Program-made: the position numbers and the translations under genes
The notes under the pieces: generated by a model
The model's database searches: none
Told to the model about the DNA's origin: nothing
The model's input: only the letters and a program-made list of their open reading frames with translations
Shown here: piece by piece, positions 1 through 8,307 of the stretch
Layout of the letters: each line of letters starts with the position of its first letter
How positions within the stretch are numbered: the first letter of the stretch is position 1
Source: SVTX01 sp045660325
GTDB lineage: Bacteria > Bacillota > Clostridia > Oscillospirales > CAG-272
Direction: 5' to 3'
DNA length: 64,000 nt
NCBI GenBank assembly: GCA_045660325.1
Contig: JAZRDO010000005.1
Span: 1-64,000 of the forward strand

Positions 1-1329
1 GATCTGAGGAATTCCACGGGGAGCGGGTGCGATACCGTCAAGGTTGAAGCGACCGAGAGTTGTGTTGTAAGCCGCCATTTCGCGCTCACCCTGAAGAACG
101 TGGATCTCAACGGATGTCTGTCCGTCTGCAGCTGTGGAGTAGATCTGACTCTTCTTTACGGGGATAGTTGTGTTTCTGTCAATGATTCTGTTGAATACAC
201 CGCCCATTGTCTCGATACCGAGAGAAAGAGGTGTAACGTCGAGAAGGAGAAGGTCCTTAACGTCGCCGCCGAGAACGCCGCCCTGAATAGCTGCGCCAAC
301 TGCTACACACTCGTCGGGGTTGATGCCCTTGAAGGGTTCCTTGCCGAGGAACTTCTTAACTGCTTCCTGTACTGCAGGGATTCTTGTAGAACCGCCTACG
401 AGAAGGATCTTGTCGATCTCGCTTGCAGAAAGACCGGAGTCGCGGAGAACCTGCTTTGTGGGGCCCATTGTAGCTTCAACGAGGTCGGATGTGATTCTAT
501 CGAATTCTGCTCTTGTAAGAGTTGCTTCAAAGTGGAGAGGGCCTGCTGCTGTTGCAGTAATGAAAGGAAGGTTAATGTTGGATGCGGACATACCGGAGAG
601 CTCGATCTTAGCCTTTTCAGCAGCATCCTTGAGTCTCTGGAGAACCATCTTGTCGTTACGAAGATCAATGCCGTTTTCCTTCTGGAACTTCTGAGCCATC
701 CAGTCGATAATTCTCTGGTCGAAGTCGTCGCCGCCGAGCTTGTTGTTACCTGCAGTAGCAAGAACCTCAAATACGCCGTCGGAGATTTCAAGCAAGGATA
801 CGTCGAACGTACCGCCACCGAGGTCGAATACCATGATCTTCTGGTCGTTTTCCTTATCAATACCGTAAGCCAAAGCAGCTGCTGTGGGCTCGTTGATAAT
901 TCTCTGTACGTCAAGGCCTGCGATTCTGCCCGCGTCCTTTGTAGCCTGTCTCTGAGCGTCAGTGAAGTATGCAGGAACTGTAATAACAGCCTGTGTTACG
1001 CTTGTGCCGAGGTAGCTTTCAGCGTCAGCCTTGAGCTTCTGAAGGATCATAGCGGAGATCTCCTGAGGTGTGTAATACTTGCCGTCGATCTCAACCTTCT
1101 TATTTGTACCCATATCTCTCTTGATGGAGATAACTGTTCTGTCAGGGTTTGTGATGGACTGTCTCTTTGCAACCTGACCTACCATTCTTTCGCCTGTCTT
1201 GGAAAATGCAACAACGGAAGGTGTTGTTCTTGCTCCTTCGGGATTGGGGATAACGATGGGCTCGGAGCCTTCGTAAACTGCCACGCAGGAGTTAGTTGTA
1301 CCTAAATCTATACCTATAATTTTTCCCAT
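1..1329 (-). CDS. dnaK: Chaperone DnaK (Hsp70), C-terminus beyond window
   Basis: ATP-dependent Hsp70 chaperone that works with GrpE and DnaJ on unfolded cytosolic proteins. The frame is open from the ATG at 1329 to the window edge, giving the first 443 residues: the whole nucleotide-binding domain and the start of the substrate-binding domain. Visible family motifs are GIDLGTTNSCVAV at the N-terminus (phosphate loop 1), VFDLGGGTFDVSLL (phosphate 2), LLVGGSTRIPAVQ (adenosine loop) and, further on, LLLDVTPLSLGIETMGG opening the beta domain. An AGGAGG ribosome site lies at 1338-1343. It is the third gene after hrcA and grpE, with 37 bases between grpE and dnaK, and should share the CIRCE/HrcA control of that operon. 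The missing part is the lid and the C-terminal tail. dnaJ would be expected next, outside the window. Confidence 0.98.
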   Translation of the reverse strand, partial: MGKIIGIDLGTTNSCVAVYEGSEPIVIPNPEGARTTPSVVAFSKTGERMVGQVAKRQSITNPDRTVISIKRDMGTNKKVEIDGKYYTPQEISAMILQKLKADAESYLGTSVTQAVITVPAYFTDAQRQATKDAGRIAGLDVQRIINEPTAAALAYGIDKENDQKIMVFDLGGGTFDVSLLEISDGVFEVLATAGNNKLGGDDFDQRIIDWMAQKFQKENGIDLRNDKMVLQRLKDAAEKAKIELSGMSASNINLPFITATAAGPLHFEATLTRAEFDRITSDLVEATMGPTKQVLRDSGLSASEIDKILLVGGSTRIPAVQEAVKKFLGKEPFKGINPDECVAVGAAIQGGVLGGDVKDLLLLDVTPLSLGIETMGGVFNRIIDRNTTIPVKKSQIYSTAADGQTSVEIHVLQGEREMAAYNTTLGRFNLDGIAPAPRGIPQI

Positions 1330-1366
1330 GATAATTTCCTCCTTGGGTTAATAAATTTTTTCGTGT

Positions 1367-1963
1367 TTAATTTGCTACTGTTACCATAGCATATCTTATG
1401 ATCTTGTCGCCCTTGATATATCCCTTCTGGAATACCTCGGCTATGACGTTTTCGCCGAGTGTTTCGTCCTCAACGTGCATTACTGCGTTGTGGCGGTTGG
1501 GGTCAAATTCATCGCCTCTCTGGCCGAATGATTTAACTCCCATTTTATCGAATGCCTCTTCAGCGCCCTTGAGTATCATCTGTACACCCTTAAGCACAGC
1601 CTCTGCATCCGTGTAAGCCGAAGCTCGCTCGATATTATCGAGAACGGGAAGAATTGAAGAGATCGCGTCGCCGTAAGCATCCGCATAGATGCCTTCCTTT
1701 TCCTTTGCGCTTCTCTTGCGGAAGTTATCGTATTCCGCGATCATTCTCATATATTTATCGTTAAGCTCAGCAATTTTTACGTTGTTTTCGTCAATCGTAG
1801 CCTTAAGCTCCGCTATTTCGGTCTCAAGCTTCTTGACCTTCTTCTTTTCGTTCTTTTCGACCTTTTCTGCCTTTACCTCTTCTTCGTGAGGGATGGACGC
1901 CTCTTCTACGAGCTCTTCCTTGTTTTCGAGCTCGCACTCACAGGTCTTGTTTTCCTCAGCCAT
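1367..1963 (-). CDS. grpE: Nucleotide exchange factor GrpE
   Basis: GrpE releases ADP from DnaK and acts as a dimer. The 198-residue protein has an acidic, Cys-containing N-terminal tail, a long coiled coil (roughly residues 40-90, Lys/Glu rich) and the conserved core MRMIAEYDNFRKRSAKEKE followed by the C-terminal beta domain ending near YAMVTV. I start it at the ATG at 1963 (MAEENKTCE) because GAAGGAG lies 6-9 bases upstream; an in-frame ATG at 1987 has no such site and would overlap hrcA by 32 bases. With the chosen start the overlap with the hrcA stop is 8 bases, which suggests translational coupling. It is the middle gene of hrcA-grpE-dnaK. Confidence 0.96.
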   Translation of the reverse strand: MAEENKTCECELENKEELVEEASIPHEEEVKAEKVEKNEKKKVKKLETEIAELKATIDENNVKIAELNDKYMRMIAEYDNFRKRSAKEKEGIYADAYGDAISSILPVLDNIERASAYTDAEAVLKGVQMILKGAEEAFDKMGVKSFGQRGDEFDPNRHNAVMHVEDETLGENVIAEVFQKGYIKGDKIIRYAMVTVAN

Positions 1964-3053
1964 TGTTGTCTCCTTCGCTTGTTTCATTCGCCTGATTAAT
2001 CAGATTATTTTCATTTAAAATATTTTCTACGTTATCCGTAAGCTCGTCGATCGTCGCTACAACCTTTGCGTAGTCCATTCGTCTCGGACCGATAATACCG
2101 ATCGCGCCGAGTGTCCTTCCGTCCCTTACTATTGGCTTGAAAACGATCGCGGAGTTGTTCATGACCTTTACCGAGCTTTCCGATCCGATTACGACGTTTA
2201 CACGGTCATGATCAGTATCGGTGTCGGATACGATCTCAAGAATATCGTCCTTGTTTTCAAGAGTTGTAAGAAGCTCGCGGAGCTGTTCCTTGTTGCTGTA
2301 TTCGGGATACTGCAAAAGTCTGTCCATACCGCTTACACGAAGGTCGCCCTCGTCAAGCTCGTTCATACTCTCGTAAATTATTTTAATAATGGGAGAGATG
2401 ATGCCCGATTTGTCGCCCATAGCCGCTTCGAGCTCCATAATAATGGGAAGCGTGATCTCGGAGGCAGTAAGCCCTGCGATAAAATCGTTGAGCGCGATTG
2501 AAAGCTCCGTAACTGTAAGCTGGGAGATCTTCTCTTCAAAGGAAAGCTGCTTGGTAATTATATTACCGCCCGAGCTTATCATAACGAGAAGCATTCCGTG
2601 ACTGTTAAGATAAATAACGTCAAATCTCTTGATGCTTACGCTGGATGCCTTAGGCTTAATAAGGAAGCTTGTGTAATTGGTAAGATTACCCGCAAGCTTT
2701 GATGCGGTAAGCAGTATCTGATCGAGCTGATTCATCTTAGCCTTGAGGATCTTGTTGATCTCACCGATCTCCTTTGTAGTCATCGCGTAGGATTCAATGA
2801 GAGAGTCAACGTAGAATCTGTAACCAAGCTCACTCGGCACTCGTCCTGCGGATGTATGAGGCTGCTCAAGGTAGCCCATATGCTCAAGCTCTGCCATTTC
2901 ATTACGAATAGTAGCAGACGAGCAGGTCAAGTGCTCATTCGAAAGAAGGTACTTTGAACCGACAGGCTCTCCGTCAGCTATGTGTGCCTCAACAATTGCT
3001 TTAAGTATAAGCTTTTTTCTCTCGCTAAGCTCACCGCTTGATTTAGTGCTCAT
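1956..3053 (-). CDS. hrcA: Heat-inducible transcription repressor HrcA
   Basis: HrcA binds the CIRCE operator and represses class I heat-shock operons; GroEL normally keeps it active. The 365-residue product begins with a winged-helix region (ERKKLILKAIVEAHIADGEP, then SSATIRNEMAELEHMGYLEQ, then HTSAGRVPSELGYRFYVD), followed by the GAF-like domain typical of the family. The C-terminal conserved block IGSESSVKVMNNSAIVFKPI and LGAIGIIGPRRMDYAKVVA is intact. It is slightly longer than the usual roughly 340 residues because of an extended C-terminal tail. The ATG at 3053 has a GAAAGGAG site. It is first in the operon and has a CIRCE element between its promoter and start, so it represses itself together with grpE and dnaK. 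Confidence 0.97.
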   Translation of the reverse strand: MSTKSSGELSERKKLILKAIVEAHIADGEPVGSKYLLSNEHLTCSSATIRNEMAELEHMGYLEQPHTSAGRVPSELGYRFYVDSLIESYAMTTKEIGEINKILKAKMNQLDQILLTASKLAGNLTNYTSFLIKPKASSVSIKRFDVIYLNSHGMLLVMISSGGNIITKQLSFEEKISQLTVTELSIALNDFIAGLTASEITLPIIMELEAAMGDKSGIISPIIKIIYESMNELDEGDLRVSGMDRLLQYPEYSNKEQLRELLTTLENKDDILEIVSDTDTDHDRVNVVIGSESSVKVMNNSAIVFKPIVRDGRTLGAIGIIGPRRMDYAKVVATIDELTDNVENILNENNLINQANETSEGDNNG

Positions 3054-3106
3054 ATCAAGTAACTCCTTTCTCTTTTGAGTGATTATCTACTGAATTTTTG
3101 ATCAAA

Positions 3107-3133
3107 TTAGCACTCAAAACGATTAAGTGCTAA
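3107..3133 (-). promoter_or_regulatory. CIRCE operator for HrcA
   Basis: TTAGCACTC, a 9-base spacer, then AAGTGCTAA. This matches the CIRCE consensus (TTAGCACTC-N9-GAGTGCTAA) except for one base at the first position of the right arm. It lies immediately downstream of the -10 box, over the likely transcription start, where HrcA binding would block transcription. Confidence 0.96.
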
Positions 3134-3144
3134 CTCATGATACT

Positions 3145-3172
3145 ATTTTACCACTTTTTTTGTGATTGTCAA
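3145..3172 (-). promoter_or_regulatory. SigmaA-type promoter of hrcA-grpE-dnaK
   Basis: Read on the minus strand: -35 TTGACA (3167-3172), 16-base spacer, -10 TAAAAT (3145-3150). The CIRCE operator begins 12 bases downstream. Confidence 0.85.
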
Positions 3173-3226
3173 CCCATTTTCAAAATATTTTTCAATAATT
3201 ATTGTGAAATTTTTGTGAACAGTGCT

Positions 3227-3263
3227 AAAAATCCCCCTGCACAGCCGCGCAAGGGGATTTTTT
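3227..3263 (-). terminator. Terminator of the dlt-like operon
   Basis: A perfect 10-base stem: AAAAATCCCC (3227-3236) pairs with GGGGATTTTT (3253-3262) around a 16-base loop. It follows the lipoprotein stop codon at 3267 on the minus strand; the U-run is the 3' half of the stem. Confidence 0.85.
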
Positions 3264-3266
3264 GAA

Positions 3267-3830
3267 TTATTCTGATTTTTCAAGGTCGGAGATTGATGTG
3301 GATTCGTATGCGATAGACGTGCAAGCGCCATTTTTCATGAAGAAGCTAAGGCGTCCGCCCGTAAACGCTACCTCGATGTGCCCGTCATTATTTACCGAAC
3401 ATTTATTTGCATAAATTTCGGTAATTTCACTTGTCGTCATACCGATATATACACCTTCTGCGGTTTCAACGGTGTCGTTTGTGAGCTGAATAAAGTAAAC
3501 GTATTCTACTCCGTTAATTACTACCGTATCAATAATAAATCCATTGTACTGATATGTTCTATCCTTGTCTTCAAAGCCGCAGGAGGGTGTTTCGGCGTAA
3601 TCAACAGGTTCTCCGAGTGCCTCGATAATGGGCTTCGCTTCAGCATTAGGGGAAATCGATACACCGTTATATTCAAGCTTGAACGCGTCCGCCGCAACTG
3701 TGATGTTGGCAGATTCTCCGTCGTTTGTGTGGTCGGGCCCGTCATTACCGTTGCCCTGAGGATTAGAGCAGGATACGAGCGCAGTTAAAATCATTGTTAT
3801 TGCCAAGAGCAATACGAGAATTTTCTTCAT
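3267..3830 (-). CDS. Putative lipoprotein, last gene of dlt-like operon
   Basis: A 187-residue secreted protein that I do not assign to a named family. The N-terminus is a lipoprotein signal peptide with a lipobox LVSC (Cys21), then a Gly/Asn/Asp-rich linker (about residues 22-45). The rest is a compact beta-rich domain with a repeat-like look: YNGVSISPNAEAKPIIEALG, then YQYNGFIIDTVVINGVEYVY, then GVYIGMTTSEITEIYANKC. This pattern resembles small 'threshold' or PepSY/BLIP-like exported folds, but I would not name one. An AAGGACGG ribosome site precedes the ATG. It lies 15 bases after the SGNH-like gene and before a strong terminator, so it is probably co-transcribed with the envelope acylation genes. 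Confidence 0.82.
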   Translation of the reverse strand: MKKILVLLLAITMILTALVSCSNPQGNGNDGPDHTNDGESANITVAADAFKLEYNGVSISPNAEAKPIIEALGEPVDYAETPSCGFEDKDRTYQYNGFIIDTVVINGVEYVYFIQLTNDTVETAEGVYIGMTTSEITEIYANKCSVNNDGHIEVAFTGGRLSFFMKNGACTSIAYESTSISDLEKSE

Positions 3831-3845
3831 TGTTATTTCCGTCCT

Positions 3846-4904
3846 TTATTTACCTGTGAGTTCATTCTTTTGAGAAATGTACTTGCTGTATTTTTCATTC
3901 CAAATAGCATCAATTCGGTCATTTCCCTTTTGGCTTTGAAGCCCGTGTTTATGTGTAAGGATTTCTCCGAAATAGCGGGTCATCTTTTCAGCACCGTAAA
4001 CGTTCAGATGCATACCCTTATCGTATGTATCCATCGACCAATCTATTCCGATAGCCTCGTTTCCGATAAAATTGTAATAGATAAGACTGTTCTCTATGGC
4101 ATACTTAACGATCTGATCATTCCATTCGTCATACCACCAATATCCGCGAATATTCGTCGGCGCTTTGATGAGAATAAGCTCAGCTCCATTTTTCTCACAA
4201 AGCTCCTTCATTTTATCCAAATATTCAAAGCATATATTGGGAAGCTCGTAATTAGAAAGAGGTCTGCCCGCAAGATTATCGGTTTTGGGATTTACATCTG
4301 TTTGCATCAAATAACCGTTGTGAGTAGCGTTGTCCGTACCAAAGATATATTTAAAGTCATCGGCGGTAAGATCGCCCTTCCATCTTTGGTGGTATCGCAA
4401 AAGCGGGAAATAATACGAAAGTATGCTTTCCTCGGCGGTCATAGACGCTTTTATAGCATTGTGTTTAATTATTGAATTTCTCATTGAGTCGAGAGTCATT
4501 CTGTTATACTCTTCTCTTTTGGGATCTTCCTTTTGCTCTTCTCCGTACTTCATTGAGAGCACATTGAATACTACAACGTCGGGAGATTCATATTTAAAGA
4601 CTTCTTCAAGTAGATAGTATGACTGCCAAATTAGCTGCTGCGCACTTCCGCGCACGTAGGAGGTAATTCCGTATTCCTCGTATAGCACGGGAGGGATAAA
4701 GGATTCATATATCTCGCAGTCGCCAACAAAGAGCACCTGATGGGTATTTCCTGAATCTATTTCGTCATAGTATTCTCCGATAAGTCCGCGCTCGGGTGGA
4801 TTGTTGCCCTTAGGCGCAACTATGAGAGTGGCGAGCGTTAAGAAGAGTGTGAGTAACAGAACTGATGCGACAAGAGAAATCGTTATCTTGATTTTTCTTT
4901 GCAT
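3846..4904 (-). CDS. SGNH-hydrolase-like membrane-anchored protein (DltD/AlgX-like position)
   Basis: A 352-residue protein with one N-terminal membrane anchor (about residues 8-30) and an extracytoplasmic domain of the SGNH/AlgX/DltD type. Blocks seen are VLFVGDCEIYESFIPP (residues 57-72), RGSAQQLIWQSYYLLEE, ELILIKAPTN, and DKGMHLNVYGAEKM near the C-terminus (Asp295, His299), matching the family's block I and its C-terminal Asp/His block. The normal GDS/GSS nucleophile serine is Cys63 here (GDCE). Proteins of this kind often sit next to an MBOAT acyltransferase and finish acyl transfer to an extracellular polymer. It follows the MBOAT gene by 18 bases, in the position DltD holds in dlt operons. 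Whether Cys63 is catalytic cannot be told from sequence. Confidence 0.85.
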   Translation of the reverse strand: MQRKIKITISLVASVLLLTLFLTLATLIVAPKGNNPPERGLIGEYYDEIDSGNTHQVLFVGDCEIYESFIPPVLYEEYGITSYVRGSAQQLIWQSYYLLEEVFKYESPDVVVFNVLSMKYGEEQKEDPKREEYNRMTLDSMRNSIIKHNAIKASMTAEESILSYYFPLLRYHQRWKGDLTADDFKYIFGTDNATHNGYLMQTDVNPKTDNLAGRPLSNYELPNICFEYLDKMKELCEKNGAELILIKAPTNIRGYWWYDEWNDQIVKYAIENSLIYYNFIGNEAIGIDWSMDTYDKGMHLNVYGAEKMTRYFGEILTHKHGLQSQKGNDRIDAIWNEKYSKYISQKNELTGK

Positions 4905-4922
4905 TTAATTCGCCTTTATATT

Positions 4923-6524
4923 TTAGAATTGTGTATAAATAAACTGTGAAGCGTCGTAATTGAGCCCGTACGCGCCGAATATCATTATCAAAAGAATAAG
5001 TAAAGCAACACACGCGAACGTAAGCGCGGGGTATTTGGATATTCTATGGCGCAGGGATTCTCCGTTTGCTCTTTGGAATTTGCTTATAACGTATACTGCG
5101 ATAATTCCAACGGCTAACAGTATATATTCGTATAGACCGAGTCCTAAGGATTTTATGCCGCCCGTAAAGAAATCGGCATAGCTGTCGAATCGGTAGAAGA
5201 TAGTACCTAAGCTTTTAAACGTTTGAGGAACATCACGGTAGCAATCAAGAATTCTTATAGTGCCCATAAGCAAGAAGGTTCTTGATTTTGAGAAGATATC
5301 CCAAAATTTGGATTCAACAAGCTTGGGACACGCCTTGTGGAATTTAGCGTACAGAGGAGTCAATTCCTGAGATACGAGGATCACAAGACAGTTAAGAAGT
5401 CCCCATACGATAAAGTTCCAGCTTGCGCCGTGCCATAGACCCGTCAAAAACCACGTAACGATAGTTGCAAGGTATACGGGTATTCTCTTGCCCAACGCGT
5501 TACCGAGCTTGTTTCTACTCCATTTTGATAGCTTCTGCATGGGCTTGCAAATGGACAACGGATAGAAAATGTAATCCGTAAACCACGAGCCCATCGTGAT
5601 ATGCCAGCGGTTCCAGTATTCCTTTGTGCTCTTGGAAGCAAAGGGATGATCAAAGTTTTCGCGGAGCTTAATGCCGAGCATTTCAGCAATACCGATCGTG
5701 ATATCTATACCGCCCGTAAAGTCGGCGTAGATCTGTACTGAGTATGCGAGAATGAGGAAGATAACGTAAATACCGCTATAAGTGTCGGGTGCGCCGACGA
5801 TTTTTGAGATAGCGATCATTACGGTATCCGCTATAATAAGCTTCTTGAAATAGCCGTAAGTAACCCTTAAAAGACCTGCGGACAGGTTATCCCATTTGCA
5901 TTTGTGCTCCTCAAAGAGCTGAGACGCAAGGTCGCTGTGTCTTGAGATGGGACCCTGAAGAAGCTGAGGGAAGAATGAAACGAACAGAGCAAGTCTGAAA
6001 ATATTCGTCTCAGCCTGTGTCTTTTCCCTGTAAACGTCAATAAGATATCCCGTAGTTTGGAAAACGTAGAATGATATTCCGAGAGGAAGGATAAGGCTTG
6101 GTATTCCGATAGTTGCTTCCTTATTAAATATATGAATTATAGAATTGATATTGGAAATTGTAAAGCCTGTGTATTTTAACACGGCAAGCATACCGAAATT
6201 GATTACAAGACCGATTATCAGTATGTAAAAGCGTTTTTTCTTTTCCTTTGCTTTGTAAGCCTTTCTCTGTTCTTTGTCAAGCGACTCCTTGTTTTCCGTA
6301 ATATATACCCTTTCCCTGCTCGCATTGGCTTTCATGAGCATTGAGATAATATACGATGAAATTATCGTAACAAGTATATAAGGTAAATAAAATCCACCCG
6401 CAAAGGCGTAGAAAATAAAGCTTGCGACAAGCAATATTACCCACTGCGTTTTCTTCGGGAGAATATAATACAAAAGAAGGGTTATAGCAAGGAAAACGAA
6501 AAATTCAAATGAAGTAAAAGACAT
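4923..6524 (-). CDS. MBOAT-family membrane O-acyltransferase (DltB/AlgI-like)
   Basis: A polytopic membrane protein of 533 residues. Several hydrophobic segments are evident (about residues 5-20, 28-60, 100-120, 140-160, 225-275, 350-385, 440-530). Family hallmarks are EYWNRWHITMGSWFTDYIFYP (His308) and the catalytic WHGASWNFIVWG (His365). DltB/AlgI-type enzymes take an acyl group from a carrier or CoA in the cytoplasm and pass it across the membrane to a cell-surface acceptor. It sits between the acyl carrier gene (24 bases upstream) and the SGNH-like gene, the same order as dltA-dltC-dltB-dltD with an altered dltD. A charged loop (about 66-98) is Lys/Glu rich. The acyl group is unknown; D-alanine is only one candidate. 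Confidence 0.93.
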   Translation of the reverse strand: MSFTSFEFFVFLAITLLLYYILPKKTQWVILLVASFIFYAFAGGFYLPYILVTIISSYIISMLMKANASRERVYITENKESLDKEQRKAYKAKEKKKRFYILIIGLVINFGMLAVLKYTGFTISNINSIIHIFNKEATIGIPSLILPLGISFYVFQTTGYLIDVYREKTQAETNIFRLALFVSFFPQLLQGPISRHSDLASQLFEEHKCKWDNLSAGLLRVTYGYFKKLIIADTVMIAISKIVGAPDTYSGIYVIFLILAYSVQIYADFTGGIDITIGIAEMLGIKLRENFDHPFASKSTKEYWNRWHITMGSWFTDYIFYPLSICKPMQKLSKWSRNKLGNALGKRIPVYLATIVTWFLTGLWHGASWNFIVWGLLNCLVILVSQELTPLYAKFHKACPKLVESKFWDIFSKSRTFLLMGTIRILDCYRDVPQTFKSLGTIFYRFDSYADFFTGGIKSLGLGLYEYILLAVGIIAVYVISKFQRANGESLRHRISKYPALTFACVALLILLIMIFGAYGLNYDASQFIYTQF

Positions 6525-6548
6525 TTTGTGTCCTCTCCTGATTTAAAA

Positions 6549-6776
6549 TTATTCTTCGTCTATTTTCTCGATAAGAGCCATAAGAGCAGCCGCGGAGTTG
6601 AAGTTTTCGGGGATGATCTCCTCAGCGGGAATGGATACATCAAACTTGTCGTTAATTTCGGTAATGAGCGTAACGATATCAAGTGAGTCAAGGATTCCGT
6701 CGTCAACGAGCGCCTCTTCGGTTGTAAAATCCACGTCGGGATGAAGATCGTTCAAAATTTCAAGAAGTGTGTTCAT
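6549..6776 (-). CDS. Acyl/D-alanyl carrier protein (DltC-like)
   Basis: A 75-residue carrier protein. The phosphopantetheine site is Ser31 in DDGILDSLDIVTLI, placed as in ACP and DltC. Length and the acidic C-terminus (EKIDEE) fit the family. It would carry the aminoacyl or acyl group made by the adenylation enzyme encoded 11 bases upstream and hand it to the MBOAT protein encoded 24 bases downstream. The context favours a DltC-like job over fatty acid synthesis. Confidence 0.92.
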   Translation of the reverse strand: MNTLLEILNDLHPDVDFTTEEALVDDGILDSLDIVTLITEINDKFDVSIPAEEIIPENFNSAAALMALIEKIDEE

Positions 6777-6787
6777 AGTGTTTTCCT

Positions 6788-8299
6788 TTATGATAATGTT
6801 TTTTCTTTTAATAGCTTTCGGTCGATCTTGCCGTTAGGTGTAAGCGGCATTGTGTCGAGCTTTTCCGTAACGTTAGGTATCATATACCTGGGTAAAAGTG
6901 TTTTGAGCTCCTTTGTGAGAGCCGTTGCATCAACTGTGCCAACGTAGAAAGCGTATATCTTCTTCTGCTCGTTGTTGTAAACACAGCAAGCTCTTTGTAT
7001 TCCCTCGCAATTTGCAAGCGCGGCTTCTATCTCGCCAAGCTCGATTCTGTGTCCCATATGCTTTATCTGGGAATCACGGCGGGATACGAAAACAAGCTCG
7101 CCGTATTTGTTGTATTTAGCAAGGTCGCCCGTTCTGTAAATAAGCTCGGGATAGGACTTGTTGAGGGGATTCTGAACGAATGCCTCGTCGGTCTTTTCCT
7201 TGTTGTTGAAATAACCGAGCGTAACACAAGTTCCGCGAATATATATTTCGCCGATTTCACCGTGGGGTACTTCATTTCCCTTCTCATCAAGTAAAAGAAT
7301 TTGCGTATTGCGGAAGGGGTTGCCGATCGGAATTACTTCTCCCTCCTCAAGCTCGCGATCCGCGTGCCAGAAGGTCGACATACCCGTTGCCTCGGTAGGT
7401 CCGTAGAGATTAAAGAATTCGGCATCGGAGCAAGCCTCTCTCCAAAGCTTATACTGAGGAATCGGAAATACCTCACTGCCAAAGCAAACTGTTTTTAAAT
7501 ACTTTGGGGGATTAGTTTCGAGCGCGCCGAGGGATGAGATCATAGTAAGGGCTGAAACTACCCAGCAAACAGTATTTATCTTATGTTCGTTGAGATAATC
7601 GCAAAGCTTTGTCGGGAACATAAAGAGCTGCTTGGGTATAAAATATGTGGTTGCGCCAAATTTTAAGGTGGGCATAATTTCCTTTAAGGGCGCGTCAAAA
7701 TAAAGCGGGGTTTGGTTACCGAATACGGTATCAGTATTAAATCCTACTGCTTCGCACAGCGTTTCAGTATAGTCGATAACTGAGCGGTGGCAGGCGGAAA
7801 CTCCCTTCGGTATTCCCGTAGAGCCCGACGTGAATACGATATAAATGGGATCGGTGTCAATCTGCTCTTTTCTTACTTTTTCAAGCGCAGGAGTATTCAC
7901 CGAAGTGTTCTTTATTTCCGAGAAAAGATATTTGTTTATATTTTCGGGAAGCTTGTCCGCTTTTTTGGCATTTTTTTCGTCGTAAATAAGAATCTCGGGA
8001 TCAAGGCTTTCAATAATAAGCTTAATTCTTATTTCAGGCATTTCGGAGTCGATAGCGACGTAATAGCAGCCCGCATAGATAGCACCCATAAACGCCGACA
8101 TTGTATCGGGATGCTTATTCATAAGAATTAAGATCGGCTTTTTAGTCTGTCCCTTTGATAAAAGAAAGCTACCGACCGCGCGGGATTCATAAAGAAGAGT
8201 GTTGAAGCTCTTTGAATCCACTCCGTCCGAGAAAGCAATCTTTTCGGGGTGCTTCGGCGCGGTTTCTTCAAGATACTGTAAAATGTTTGTATAGTACAT
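6788..8299 (-). CDS. Amino-acid/acyl adenylation enzyme (DltA-like)
   Basis: A stand-alone 503-residue ANL-superfamily ligase that should activate an amino or carboxylic acid as an adenylate and load it on the adjacent carrier protein. Core motifs are YIVFTSGSTGIPKGV (about residues 153-167), NLYGPTEATG, YRTGDLAKY and the C-terminal Lys motif NGKIDRKLL near the end. The start with MYYTNILQYLEETAPKHPEK is typical of DltA-like enzymes. The gene ends 11 bases before the carrier gene and begins 8 bases after the transglutaminase gene. Substrate specificity (D-Ala or other) cannot be read with confidence; true DltA is the nearest known relative. Confidence 0.92.
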   Translation of the reverse strand: MYYTNILQYLEETAPKHPEKIAFSDGVDSKSFNTLLYESRAVGSFLLSKGQTKKPILILMNKHPDTMSAFMGAIYAGCYYVAIDSEMPEIRIKLIIESLDPEILIYDEKNAKKADKLPENINKYLFSEIKNTSVNTPALEKVRKEQIDTDPIYIVFTSGSTGIPKGVSACHRSVIDYTETLCEAVGFNTDTVFGNQTPLYFDAPLKEIMPTLKFGATTYFIPKQLFMFPTKLCDYLNEHKINTVCWVVSALTMISSLGALETNPPKYLKTVCFGSEVFPIPQYKLWREACSDAEFFNLYGPTEATGMSTFWHADRELEEGEVIPIGNPFRNTQILLLDEKGNEVPHGEIGEIYIRGTCVTLGYFNNKEKTDEAFVQNPLNKSYPELIYRTGDLAKYNKYGELVFVSRRDSQIKHMGHRIELGEIEAALANCEGIQRACCVYNNEQKKIYAFYVGTVDATALTKELKTLLPRYMIPNVTEKLDTMPLTPNGKIDRKLLKEKTLS

Positions 8300-8307
8300 A
8301 TTTTACC

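Noticed and set aside
100..1305. Long open frame on the plus strand, antisense to dnaK
   Set aside because: Cys/Val-rich translation with no family resemblance; it is the complement of the clear dnaK gene, a known effect of conserved codon use.
6549..8299. Non-ribosomal peptide synthetase fragment
   Set aside because: The adenylation and carrier proteins are separate genes with no condensation or thioesterase domain, and the MBOAT neighbour fits a dlt-like operon.
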